64,000 nt of DNA, from assembly GCA_026075535.2 (NCBI GenBank), contig AP026548.1, positions 930,001-994,000 on the forward strand, in the 5' to 3' direction. Of the stretch, positions 54,829 through 64,000 are shown one piece after another (position 1 is the first letter of the stretch; each line of letters starts with the position of its first letter). The position numbers and the translations under genes are program-made. The notes under the pieces were generated by a model. The model was not told the origin of the DNA, searched no databases, and saw only the letters and a program-made list of their open reading frames with translations. This DNA is from Tricholoma matsutake. Its lineage: Eukaryota > Basidiomycota > Agaricomycetes > Agaricales > Tricholomataceae.

Positions 54829-55398
54829 TCATTTGCAGTACCTGCAGATGTGTTTCTGGCAGATGAGGCCAAAATGTCCAATCTGGTGGCAAATGAAGCA
54901 TCTGGCACTTCTCATGTGGGGAGGGGACCACGGTGGTTGGGTCAATCGAGGTTCGGGTTCTGGCATTGTGAGGTCGATGATTGCTAGGGAGGTGTTTGTC
55001 TGGTTGCTCGTAGAAGGGGAGGCATTTCCAGAGGCAGTGCGTGTTGTCTTTTTGTTTTTCTGCCTGTTGTAGGGCGAGGGAGAGTTTCGTTGGCATCTGG
55101 GGTGATCTGTGGAGGTATGAGGGTTTCTTTCAACCGCTCTCATTCTGTCTGACCATGCATTGGTCATGTCTTGGATAGCCTGTTCGATACCGAGGTTGTC
55201 AGCATCGTTCATGGCTTCTTCTAAGTTTCTCTTCATTCGGTCGATAGTGCTCTGATAGTAGAAGCATATTCTCGCGAGATGATATCTGGCTGGGTCGTGG
55301 GCGAGGTGGGTGCAGAGGGTGTCGATGTTCGATGGGTCTCATAGGAATTGTTTGTTGAAACGTCGTTTGGGGGGTATGACGGGTGTCTGCTCTGCCAT
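54829..55398 (-). pseudogene. G3 third ORF with zinc knuckles
   Basis: Separate start MAEQTPVIPPKRRF at 55398, after the stop of the pol/chromodomain frame. QFL-TGA-DPSN has TGA for Arg. A helical middle (TIDRMKRNLEEAMNDADN, IEQAIQDMTNAWSDRMRAVE) is followed by a Pro/Ser-rich linker and CFICHQIGHFGLIC, a classic CX2CX4HX4C knuckle. KHICRYCK then runs into two TGA codons, and GPRHYSPDC continues in frame, giving a second knuckle if both were Arg. A nucleic-acid-binding accessory protein is likely; role unknown. Confidence 0.65.
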
Positions 55399-55431
55399 GT
55401 TGGGGTGTGGGTTCTTGGTTCTGGGGGGGTT

Positions 55432-58290
55432 CTACAGCTGTTGTTGCTGTTTATATGCTCCAAGGATTTTCTTGGCATGTTTCAGGTTTCCCTCAGGCTC
55501 CCAGGAGTTCTCCGAGGTCAGGTATCCAACCCACTTCACTAAGAAGTGCATGGTCCTTCCTTTCTTTTTATGTCTGATGATCGCTTCCACTTTGTACTCC
55601 GATTCACCTTCTATTTGGTCCGGCAGAGGTTCTGGGAAGTTTGGACCATGTGTCTCAGTTTCTTTATATGGGGTGAGGAGTGCCATGTGGAATACCAGGT
55701 GTATTTTCTATTGGTTTGGTAGCTTCAGTCGGTAGGAGAGGGGGCTTAGAACCTTCTTGATGGAGAATGGTCCTTCTCTTTTGGGTGCGAGTTTCTTTGT
55801 CGCATGCATCGTTTTGAGGTTTTTTGCTTCTAGCCACACCCTGTCTCCTTCTTTGAATGGCGTGAAGTGCCATGTAGTTCTTTCTGCCATCAGCTGTCTG
55901 GCCAACTCATGAGTTGCCTTTGCTTCATCTCAGGCTCGTTGCAACGCGACTATTCATTTCTCTATAGCCAGTATGTTTGTTTTCAGGTATGGGAGTGGGA
56001 TCACCTTTGGTTCATAGCCCATCATCAGGTAGAATGGGGAGCTTTTCTGGGTGGAGTGCATCCTTTGGTTGTGCGTGAACTCCGGTGTTGGAAGGAAGTG
56101 CTTCCATTTCTCTTGGTTGTTTGAGCAGAAGATCCACAGGTAGACTTCTACTTCCTGATTCACCCATTCTGTTTCTCCATCGGTCTGGGGGTGGTATGCC
56201 ATACTCATTGCCAGCTTGATTCCAAGCAATCTTCCTAATTCTTGGAATAGCTGCGAGGCGAATCTGGGGTCCCTGTCCGATATTATCTTGTCTGGAAGGC
56301 CGAACCATTTGTAGACGTAATCCAGATAGAGGGTCGCTGCTCCCAGTGCATCGATTGTTTTCTTGCAAGGGATGAAAATTACCCCCTTTGTAAGCCCATG
56401 GTCTACCATGACCATGAGCGCATCATAACCGTCGGACTCCGGTAGGTCAGTTATGAAATCGGTCGTCACCATTGCAAATGGCCTTGTCGCTTCAGATTTG
56501 ATTGGTTGTAGGGGCGGTGTCGTTGGGTGGGTGTTGACTTTCATCTGCTGGCATGTAGCGCATCCGGCGACATAGTTCTTGATGTACGTCATCATTCCTG
56601 GCCACCAGTAGTCCCTTCTAACCATTTCGGTAGTCTGCCATTGTCCTGGGTGTCCGCTGGTTACCCCTTCATGGTATTTCTGTACCAGCTTCTTTCGTAT
56701 GTCCCCACTGTCAGGGACGTAGCATTGATTTCGGAAGAATAGGAGGCCATCCTCAATCTTCCAGTCTTCTAACACCGACTTTATCGGTGGTGCTCCTTTG
56801 GTCTTTAGCGCCTCAATCGCGCTCTTTACCAGGTCGTCTTTCATGATGCTCCCTGCAAGGAGGTCATGTAGTTTGGTGTCAATGAATTTTATGAATACCG
56901 TCTCTGGTAACATTGTGATATCTTCATTGTCGTTGTCTTCTTCTGGTACGTGGTCAGCCCTTTGTGATAAAGCATCACTTTGCACCATTTGAGATCCAGG
57001 CATGTGAACAAGCTGTAATTTGAATTCTGACAAGAATAAGCTCCATCTTGCCTGTCTCCTGTTTAGTTTCTGTGCCGTTCAGAAATATGTCAGGTTCTTG
57101 TGATCTGAGAGAATTACTACTGGGTGATCAGAACCCATCAGGTAGTGCCTCCAGGGTTCTAGCAATCATACTATCGCAAGTAGTTCCCTGTCATAGATTT
57201 CGTAGTTTCGTTCCGTTGGTGTTAGTGCATGTGATATATATCTGCATGGGTGCCAATCTCCATTCGTGTCTCTTTGTCTCAGCACTCCTCCTGTTGTGTG
57301 TTTCAAGGTGTCTGATTCAATTGTGAATGGTCTTGTTGGATCTGTCATCAGCAGTACTGGTGCTTCTGCAAATTTCTTTTTCAGCGTCTGAAAGGCTTTT
57401 TCACATTTGGTTGTCCAGTCAAACATCTTGTTTTTCTTTGTTAGTTCATTAAGCAGTCTGCTTGTCTCCGCGAAATGTCTGATGAATTTCCTGTAGAAAT
57501 TCCCAAACCCTAGGAAGGATCTGACTGCCTTCACGTTAGTCGGAGTAGGCCAATCCTGTATACCTGCCAGTTTCGTGTCGTCCATGGCAATTTCATTGGG
57601 TCAGATGACTAGACCCAAGAATTCCACTTTGTGGACGTCGAACTTGCACTTCTCCAGCTTCAGGTATAAGTTGTTTTCTGCCAGTCTTTGCAGTACTCTT
57701 TTTGTCCTTTCCTGGTGTTCATTCTGATCCTTAGAGAATATCAGGATGTCGTCCATGTAGATGACAAGCCATCCCTCTCCGATCATGTCACGGAATATCT
57801 CATTCATCATTGCCTGGAAGGTCGCCGGCGAGTTGCATAATCCAAAGAACATCACCATTGGTTCAAACAGCCCCCGATTTGTCTTGAAGGCTGCCTTCCA
57901 TTGATCTCCGTCTTTGATTCTGATGTTGTGATATCCCCATCGGATGTCCAATTTTGTGAACCATTTTGCCCCTCTTAGTTTGTCCAACAGGTCCCCTACC
58001 AGCAGTAGCGGGTAGGTGTTCTTGATCGTTCCGTTATTCAAGTACCTGTAATCTTGGCAGGGTCATAGCACATCCGAGTCCTTCTTCACAATGAAGAAGA
58101 ATGGTGATGCCATGGGCGATTTCGATGGTCGGATGTATCCTTTCTGTAGGCTTTCATTGAGAAACTCATCGAGTTTCTTTTGTTCTGCTGGTGACAGTGG
58201 GTATACCTTGCAATCTTTTGCTGTAAAGTCCAATTTGAGGTCTATTGCATGATCCCAGGATCTTGGTTCTAGGAATCTTTCTGATGCTTC
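55432..58290 (-). pseudogene. pol: G3 pol: RT, RNase H, integrase, chromodomain
   Basis: [65 protein letters not shown] and [12 protein letters not shown] with an intact YMDD. RNase H: FTIESDTLKHTTGGVL and ILSDHKNLTYF. Integrase: HHCC region HEGVTSGHPGQWQT..CATCQQMK, catalytic TTDFITDLP, IISDRDPRF and TDGETEWVNQEVE. The C-terminal chromodomain YKVEAIIRHKKKGRTMHFLV..WVGYLTSENSWEPEGNL would steer integration to marked heterochromatin. TGA for Arg occurs after SDVL, LGLVI, LAIV, LTYF, AIEK and LQRA; a TAG follows PNQ. Confidence 0.85.
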
Positions 58291-58437
58291 CTTCTCAAAT
58301 ATCCGTCGGTACTCTTTGTATTGCTCTGGGAGTAGTTCGTCCAGAGTCTTCTGTTCCAGGTCTCCTTCCTTTTGATGTGCCAGGTGCTGTGAGACCGATG
58401 TCTTTGCCCTAATCTAGATGTTCTGCCCATAGACATA

Positions 58438-59607
58438 TCACGGTGTTCCTTTTGCCTTTACGAGTCGGGAGATCTTCTTCGTTGATTGGGAGTACGAGTA
58501 TCTTGGCTCGTCATACTCTTCTGTCAGTGGGGTTTTCCTTGGTTCAAAAATGCCCATGATGGGTTCCCCTCGGATGTAGGCGATTAGTAGTTCATTGTCC
58601 ATGATCCCTTGCATGGGTGTCTCCCCTGGTTGTCCAGTTGTCTGTTCCGTTGCCTGTTTGTGGTTTGCCGATGCTGGGTTTTCCTTCCCAGTGCTTTCTT
58701 CATCCTGTGGCCCAATGGGCTCTGCATCCTGAAGAGTTGTAACTGCAATCTCTTTGTCATTCACTTCTTCTATCATCGCCCTTCTGGTCTCGTTGGGCAT
58801 TCTGTTTCTTTTTGGTTTGGTGTGGAGGGCTCCTCCCATCACCTTTGCTTTGGTGATGATTCTTCTGCATTGCTCAAGCCGCTCTTCTTTTGTCAGTGTC
58901 TTTGTCTTTGAAAGGAGTCTTTCTCTTTCCCTGGCAGCTAGCCTCTTGAATTGCGCCCATTGCTCTTCTCTCATCTTTATTTTGAGATCGATCTTTTCTT
59001 TTTCTCTGGCAACTATTCTTCGGCACCATGCCTGTCGTTCTTCTTTTGTCATGTTGAAGGGGTTCTCCTTTTCCTCGGTTCCCTTCTGGCACCATGATAG
59101 GCACTCTTTGTTGGGTTTCTCGGTTCGCACCCTCCCGATGAGGGTTCTTCCTTTCCCATGTGAGAGTTCTGTGTGACCCTCATTCTTCGCCCTGAACTGG
59201 AAAGTTCCAGTCCTCCAGTTGATCACAGGGTTAATCTTCCTGAGCCATGGCAGGCCCAAGATGATTGCTTCTCCTCCTAATCCCACGATCAGGAAGGTCA
59301 TCAGGAATGTTCACCCGTTGATCGTTAGTGGTCCCCTGGCGTATTGGGAGATTTCCCCTTTCTTGTTTGGGGTTCCATCCAAATTCTTTACTTTGATGAT
59401 TCTTTCCAGGGGGCGCAGTCTGAGTCCATTTTCCTCTGTGAATTCGTGGCTCATGAATACTCCTCCCACTCCTGAGTCGAGTAGGGCTTTGGTTTCAATG
59501 ACTTTCCTCCCATCTGCTCCTAGCACTTTGACATCTAGATGCATAGATTGATTCTTCAAAGTGGCTAGTAGTACAGAGCTAACGGAAAGTTCAGTGGTAC
59601 CTGGCAT
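58438..59607 (-). pseudogene. pro: G3 protease and spacer
   Basis: MPGTTELSVSSVLLATL opens; VIETKALLDSGVGGVFMS carries the catalytic DSG. A TGA (CGA-type) after PLTING splits the frame, which goes on as TFLMTFLIVGLGGEAIILGLPWL, the conserved ILGxPWL of retropepsins. A Lys/Glu/Arg-rich linker (RRIVAREKEKIDLK, RRIITKAK) with repeated ERL/REK blocks leads to RT. Confidence 0.75.
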
Positions 59608-59624
59608 CGAGGCAGGCCACCTCT

Positions 59625-60476
59625 TTAGAAACCCTCATCCTCTATTGCGGTGAGAGCCCTCATCCTGTCTTCTTCATCGAGGTCCTTTATGATTGCTCGG
59701 ATCTTTGAGTAGGCTTCTTCGCCTTTCTTCTTTGGGAATGACTGGTTCTCAGTTCTTGTTTCCCCTTTCTTGTGTTTGGTTGCTCTGTGCCCAGGTTGGT
59801 GGCACACAAAGCATAGCCCCTTCTTCATGTGTTTGACCCTCTCCTGGTCAGAGAGTCGGTTGATTTCTAGTGGGGTTTCTTTTGGTTTAAAGTTTGCGGG
59901 CCTCTTTGCCCAGCTCTCCTGTAATTTCCCAGTTATCGCTTTTGCTCTCCTCCATTGTCTGTTGTATTTGGAGGCAGCGTTGATCATCCCCTCAAGGGTT
60001 GTGGGGATCGTTTCCATGTTGAATACTCTTTCAAGGAGCTTGGGGTTTAACCCATCCATGAAGAGTTCGATCAGGGCAGTATCATCATTGATCCCCGCCT
60101 TCTCTCGCAGGATTCAGAATTGCGCAATGTAATCCTCCAGGTCCTGTCCCTGCTTTAGTGTTTTCATTTTGGTTCTGGCTCTGCCAGCTTCATCGATCGG
60201 GGTGAATGCTACTTTGAGCGCCGTTTTGAAGGTTGACCATGTCCCTAGGTCTTCCTTTTCTGCCCATGTCTGTGCCCAGGGCACGGCAGTTCCTCCGTTC
60301 ATGAACGACAATGCGAAGATGATTTTCTTTTCATCAGTGTCATAGATTCCATGATTTACTCTCAGATAAAGTTTCACTTCTCGCAAGAACTTTGCAGTTC
60401 TCGCTCGGTCCCCTGTGAAGTCAGAGGGGGTTCGGATTCTAATCTCCTTGGTAGATGCGGTGGGTTCGGTAGACAT
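59625..60476 (-). pseudogene. gag: G3 gag
   Basis: MSTEPTASTKEIRIRTPSDF opens a typical Gag capsid: TGDRARTAKFLREVKLYL, KKIIFALSFMNGGTAVPWAQ, WSTFKTALKVAFTP. A TGA after DYIAQF stands for Arg, then ILREKAGINDDTALIELFMDGL. The knuckle reads CFVCHQPGHRATKH: the last ligand is His where Cys is usual. No stop besides that TGA. Confidence 0.8.
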
Positions 60477-60765
60477 GTTATTGGGGATGTCGTTGTTGGA
60501 TAAGGAGAATGGGTCTCGTTCTGGGGTTTCTTCTTTGCTTGTCGATCTGAAGTCTTCTTCAGTGAGGTATCTTGGTTCCTCATCTTCTGTTCGCTTCGAG
60601 AACCACCTTTGTGCTGGTTCTGAGTATCATACTAGTCGACCTTGGTATCTATACCATGAGGTTCTTCCTGATGTCGATGCTCCTGTCGGAGGTCTGTCTG
60701 GGCTTTGTCTGAAAGACGTTGTGTCTGCACCTAGGTAGGTGGACTTCGTAGATCAGCTTGATTTT

Positions 60766-61419
60766 TTGTTAAGACTATAGGTCTTTTAACTCAGCCTCGG
60801 CTTCGTGTGTTACAGTTGGAGGCTTTCCAACTGTCTCGTATCGCACTAGGAGACTTTCCTAGTGTATCAGGCTTCCTGCCTTCACTTGGGTACTTCCTCA
60901 AGTAGTCATGGCTATCCGTACTCAGAGGCTTTCTGAGTAGACCATCAGTTCATGTGTCACAGTTGGAGGCTTTCCAACTGTCGAGTTCGGGTTATCACAG
61001 CTAGGGGCTTCCTAAGCTGTCGAGTTCAAGTGTATCACAACTAAGGGGCTTCCTTAGTTGTCGAGTGTTCTGGTTGAGTCTAAGACTGTTGGTTGAATTA
61101 GGTCAAGCTGGAGAATACACAGAGTGTAGCTACAGCTTATATACTGTTCTAGGACTATCTATCATCCAATCAGAAAGTGAGATGCTTATCAGGTAAATAT
61201 AGACAAGAACAATAGAGACAATAGGCCTCATGCCTTGCATGAGGCATCTGATGTCACAGACCTCGTGTAGAGGGGGTGTCGTACCACGGCGCATGTGAGG
61301 GTGGGTTTGGGTGCATGGAGTCACCATGCGTCAAGGTGTCTTCCGTCGGAAGAGAGTCGAGTCGAATAAGAAAAAATGAACTACCCGTACTTGCGGGTTC
61401 CTGTAGACAAATCATAACA
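60766..61419 (-). repeat. 5' LTR of G3
   Basis: 654 bp, identical in layout to 53797-54612 but without the tandem expansion. Flanked on the right by the target copy GAGGC. Confidence 0.85.
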
Positions 61420-61654
61420 GAGGCCACTCGAGTCGAGCATTGAACTTCAACTTTTGATGACCCATCAGGGGCTCTGACCCTATGTCCCTTGACTCTCCTC
61501 AAACCTTCTTCCATCCCAACAGCAACATAGGCATCAGACAAAGATGCGGAGCCTTGTCTACTATTGGGACTATCTGCTGTCGTCCCTGAACATGTGATTT
61601 TGCTGATACTGTCTGCTCTCAGCTGTGCTGAACCACTGGCCATGGGTGCAATAT
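61420..61654 (-). pseudogene. gag: Ngaro-type gag, N-terminal part cut off by G3
   Basis: MASGSAQLRADSISKITCSG.. to QCSTRVAS on the minus strand, joining ARAKSAQAV at 53796 once G3 is removed. The start lies only a few bases inside repeat A1, as expected for the first ORF of this element type. No domain is visible in this short part. Confidence 0.6.
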
Positions 61655-61808
61655 TGAAAATCTTGGATGAAAGAGACAGATTAGGAACAGTGAGAGAGCA
61701 GAACACTAGCTATTGTGCACAGCGGGTGGAGGTTGAGAAAAACTTGAAGCACCGATCACATGACTTGACTGCATCAGAATTCTACTCTGCAAAATGTCTG
61801 TATACTAC
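61655..61808 (-). repeat. Split direct repeat A1
   Basis: 154-bp partner of A2; 5' terminus of the Ngaro-type element. Confidence 0.85.
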
Positions 61809-62135
61809 TGTACCATTTCAATCAATCCGTCACCCCTTGTGACATGTGACCATCTGTCCAAACTTATGGTTTCGTCAGTTTGGGTGATGGCGTGTGACAT
61901 CCCAAATTTTTCATCAAGTATGGCAGTGTTAGAGAGGGAGGCTGCTGATTTCAAAACAGAAGGTAGGTAGCAATGTCATGGATACATGTAAGTATATACT
62001 GCTCATTATTGGTAAAGAGGGAGTCCCAGAGTGCACAAAGACATGGATGAAGTCTGTGTTGCCTTGCTTATTGCAACTGTACCTACCAATATTGATCAGA
62101 GATGAAATTTTATCGAGCCCCATCGTACCACCACT
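61809..62135. other. Upstream region of the Ulp1-type gene
   Basis: 61835-61910 contains inverted GTCACCCC..GGGTGATGGCGTGTGACATCCC-like pieces that may be part of a DNA transposon end. A GTAGGTAGC or GTAAGT donor-like site lies near 61970-61995. No frame recognised. Confidence 0.3.
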
Positions 62136-63330
62136 ATGCCACCTGTTGTTGGGTTCGATATCCCATCCAACATCAGGGAGCAGATCCTACCAAAGAAAAA
62201 TTTCTCGATACTTGAATTACTCAACCTTGATTTGCCCACATTCAAGCCCACCACACTGTTCACACATCCTAATCAGTACTTTGCACCAGATGAACCAAAC
62301 ACCACAGACCTCAAAGAAATCCGCTCACTGTTGACACCTCCGAGTTTTGTGGTGAAAGCATTGTTGGAAGTGCTTAGCACCACAGCAGCCAAGTCAGTTC
62401 ATTGTCCCCACATCAGTACAGCCAAAGGACAACAATTTCCACTCTGGATCGTCCAGTATTGGGCCAAACTAGCAGAGATGCAAGAAATTCAACAGAAGTG
62501 GGCCAAGGCTGAGGAATTTCTTCAGAAGCAGAGTCACATGCAAAAGGGAGTTGCAACCTCACATACTGGACTGATTTGCAAGGTGTATGACAGCCTGTCA
62601 TGTATTGAATGGAGTGGTACGATCCATGGATTCAGTGCTAAAGTTGGAACCCATTATCTAGCGACATATGTGATGCATGACTGGTTAACAGATGAGCATG
62701 AAACTCAGATGCTGGACCTTCTTTGACAGGAGGTCCTGTGTGAGCGCATGGGGGATCGGGTCGAGATCGAATCAATCTTCTTCCTAGAAAAACTTAAGGA
62801 TGCATTCCACAATCAAAAGGATTATATGACTGGTGTGCAACACCAATGGGTGAGGGGAGAAGGTTAGGTGCTAGGCACAGGTGCACAGAAACAATTAGTG
62901 CTACTTGCCAATGTTCGAGGTGACCACTGGGTTGCCCTGATCCTTGACTTTCAGCAGGACATTATTTGGTATGGTGATTCCCTTGGAAATGTCATCAGTG
63001 AAGAATGGCACGAGATGTTGGATTGGTGGACTCACCTTCACACAGGTCGACAGTTTGACCACGAGCCACTCCCAATCACTCACCAGTGAGATGGCTTTTC
63101 ATGTGGGCTGTTGGCATGAAATGCATTGGCCATGTTCCTTTTCAAGGATAAATACACTCTGATTGATGCAGGAAATGTCGCTGAAAAGTGCCTAAAGCTT
63201 TTACTATGGGTTATTAGCCGACACCAGGAGAATGTACTTACATTGGTGGAGACCACAGCTACATGTTCTGACATACTTTTCAGACATTTGATGCAAATAG
63301 TCAAGGGTATGAATTCACCTTTCAAGAAAA
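62136..63330 (+). pseudogene. Ulp1-type (C48) cysteine protease
   Basis: Frame from MPPVVGFDIPSNIREQILPK. The N-terminal part is helical and unrecognised; YVMHDWLTDEHETQMLDLL opens the C48 fold. Catalytic residues are readable: His in GDHWVALILD (codon 62925-62927), Asp in IWYGDSLGN (62976-62978), Cys in GFSCGLLA (63102-63104). TGA stands for Arg after MLDLL and THQ, TGA for Trp after GLLA, and TAG for Gln after RGEG. Ulp1-like proteases are common passengers of large mushroom DNA transposons; their target is unknown. The frame shifts near 63315 into the next entry. Confidence 0.75.
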
Positions 63331-63331
63331 A

Positions 63332-63994
63332 GTGGAAGCAAGTGATTCCGAGCTTGAATATGTGGATCCAGAGGACCCTACATATATTACAGAGGAGGGT
63401 CCATTTACAAGCACATCCTTCGAGAGAGCTTCTTCTCCCAGAAGCATGGATGGAGAACCACCCAAAACTGAAGACGAGTCAAGCGATTATAGTCCACCCT
63501 CACCCACCTTAAAGAATTTCCTCACAGCATCTATGTTGAGTACCACCACTTCAAAGCAAGATTATGCTGAACAAAGCACAAACACCACACACACGAGTCC
63601 AGAAAAGAAGTGAAGTTGCATCCAAGTTGCATCTTCAACTCATGTAGCCTTTGAAATATCTGCGGATGACGAAACAATGGGGAAAAGACCTCGAGGACTA
63701 CTGCAGTTTTTCCAGAAGGGTACCAAAGCACACACGAGTGCTTACTGGGCAAAGCAGAAGGAACTCATAGGTGACCAGCATGAGAACAACAAATTTAATG
63801 CTGAGGTCAATGAGCTGCAAAAAAAGGAAGATTGTAGGGAATCCACATGCGCAAGGAAACAGAAGCAGAGAGCACAGGAAAAAGAATCCAAAATACAAAC
63901 TGGAGTGCGGACCCCAGGAGGAAGAAAGCGAAAGGTGAGCACAAGATATACAATTACTAGTGCAGGCTCACCAGTACATATTGTAGATTATTGA
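63332..63994 (+). pseudogene. Acidic then basic C-terminal extension of the Ulp1-type protein
   Basis: One frame, DSELEYVDPEDPTYITEEG to SPVHIVDY, broken only by a TGA (CGA-type) after SPEKK at 63611. The first part is Ser/Thr/Pro-rich and acidic; KRPRGLLQFFQKGTKA begins a charged, probably coiled-coil part (KQKQRAQEKESK) ending in VRTPGGRKRKV, a nuclear-localisation-like cluster. It follows the protease after a frameshift or unseen intron. It ends six bases before the window edge, so any transposase partner lies outside. Confidence 0.5.
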
Positions 63995-64000
63995 GATGGA

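Larger units (their letters stand above)
53797..61419 (-). mobile_element. Ty3/gypsy chromovirus G3, inserted in the Ngaro-type gag
   Basis: LTRs at 60766-61419 (5', sense minus) and 53797-54612 (3') with termini TGTTAAGAC and ATCATAACA. GAGGC is perfectly duplicated at 53792-53796 and 61420-61424. Removing G3 and one copy joins QCSTRVAS to ARAKSAQAVALG in the interrupted gag. The internal order is gag, protease, RT, RNase H, integrase, chromodomain and a separate zinc-knuckle ORF. It is the best preserved element here, with about ten stops. Confidence 0.9.
47531..61808 (-). mobile_element. Tyrosine-recombinase retrotransposon, Ngaro/PAT type
   Basis: On the minus strand the order is A1 (61808-61655), gag, RT-RNase H, tyrosine recombinase, B1 (48342-48138), A2 (48110-47957), B2 (47735-47531). 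This is the split-direct-repeat architecture of Ngaro/PAT elements, which integrate by recombinase and lack DDE integrase. Gypsy G3 interrupts its gag. Without G3 it is about 6.6 kb. Dead: catalytic Arg residues of the recombinase are replaced and TGA codons are common. Confidence 0.85.

Overview
This window is a nested graveyard of transposable elements from a filamentous basidiomycete, most likely an Agaricomycete. The evidence is the mix of families: chromovirus-type and other Ty3/gypsy elements, Ty1/copia elements, a Tad-like LINE, a tyrosine-recombinase (Ngaro/PAT-type) retrotransposon, a Ulp1-protease gene of the sort carried by mushroom DNA transposons, and 45-60 nt introns of fungal type. 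The species cannot be named from the sequence. I see no rRNA, tRNA, CRISPR array or convincing single-copy host gene.

Layout. 1-12.4 kb: a gypsy gag on the minus strand (G1) is split by a non-autonomous terminal-inverted-repeat (TIR) DNA transposon. That copy is itself split by a second copy of the same family in the opposite orientation, and two more copies occupy 1-3832. 12.4-25.8 kb: a long gypsy element (G2, plus strand) with both LTRs. It is interrupted by an inverted solo LTR of its own family and by another copy of the TIR family, and it carries a spliced antisense gene between pol and the 3' LTR. 25.8-27.8 kb: gypsy leader and Gag remnants. 27.8-33.6 kb: copia remnant 1, split by a repeat-filled DNA element that holds two solo LTRs. 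34.9-40.4 kb: copia element 2 with both LTRs and a perfect 5-bp target duplication. 41.2-47.0 kb: a Tad-like LINE split by a hAT-like element with an 8-bp duplication. 47.5-61.8 kb: a minus-strand Ngaro/PAT-type element with the full A1-ORFs-B1-A2-B2 repeat order, interrupted by a minus-strand chromovirus gypsy element (G3, 53797-61419) with a perfect GAGGC duplication. 61.8-64 kb: a Ulp1-type protease gene and a downstream frame that runs to the window edge.

Almost every coding region is dead in the same way. In-frame TGA codons sit where the family has arginine (CGA to TGA), and catalytic Asp or Arg codons are lost by CG-to-CA or CG-to-TG changes. This is the pattern expected from CpG methylation and deamination. 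Reading frames resume exactly as predicted when an insert plus its target duplication is removed, which supports the nesting order.

The least familiar features are: the TIR family with 8-bp target duplications, outward-facing tRNA-like modules at both ends and tandem intron-like units inside; covarying hairpins with a CACT/AGTG loop shared by that family and the hAT-like element; an array of covarying hairpins with a constant loop in the G3 LTRs; and the antisense four-exon gene in G2 with a Zn2Cys6-like cysteine pattern.
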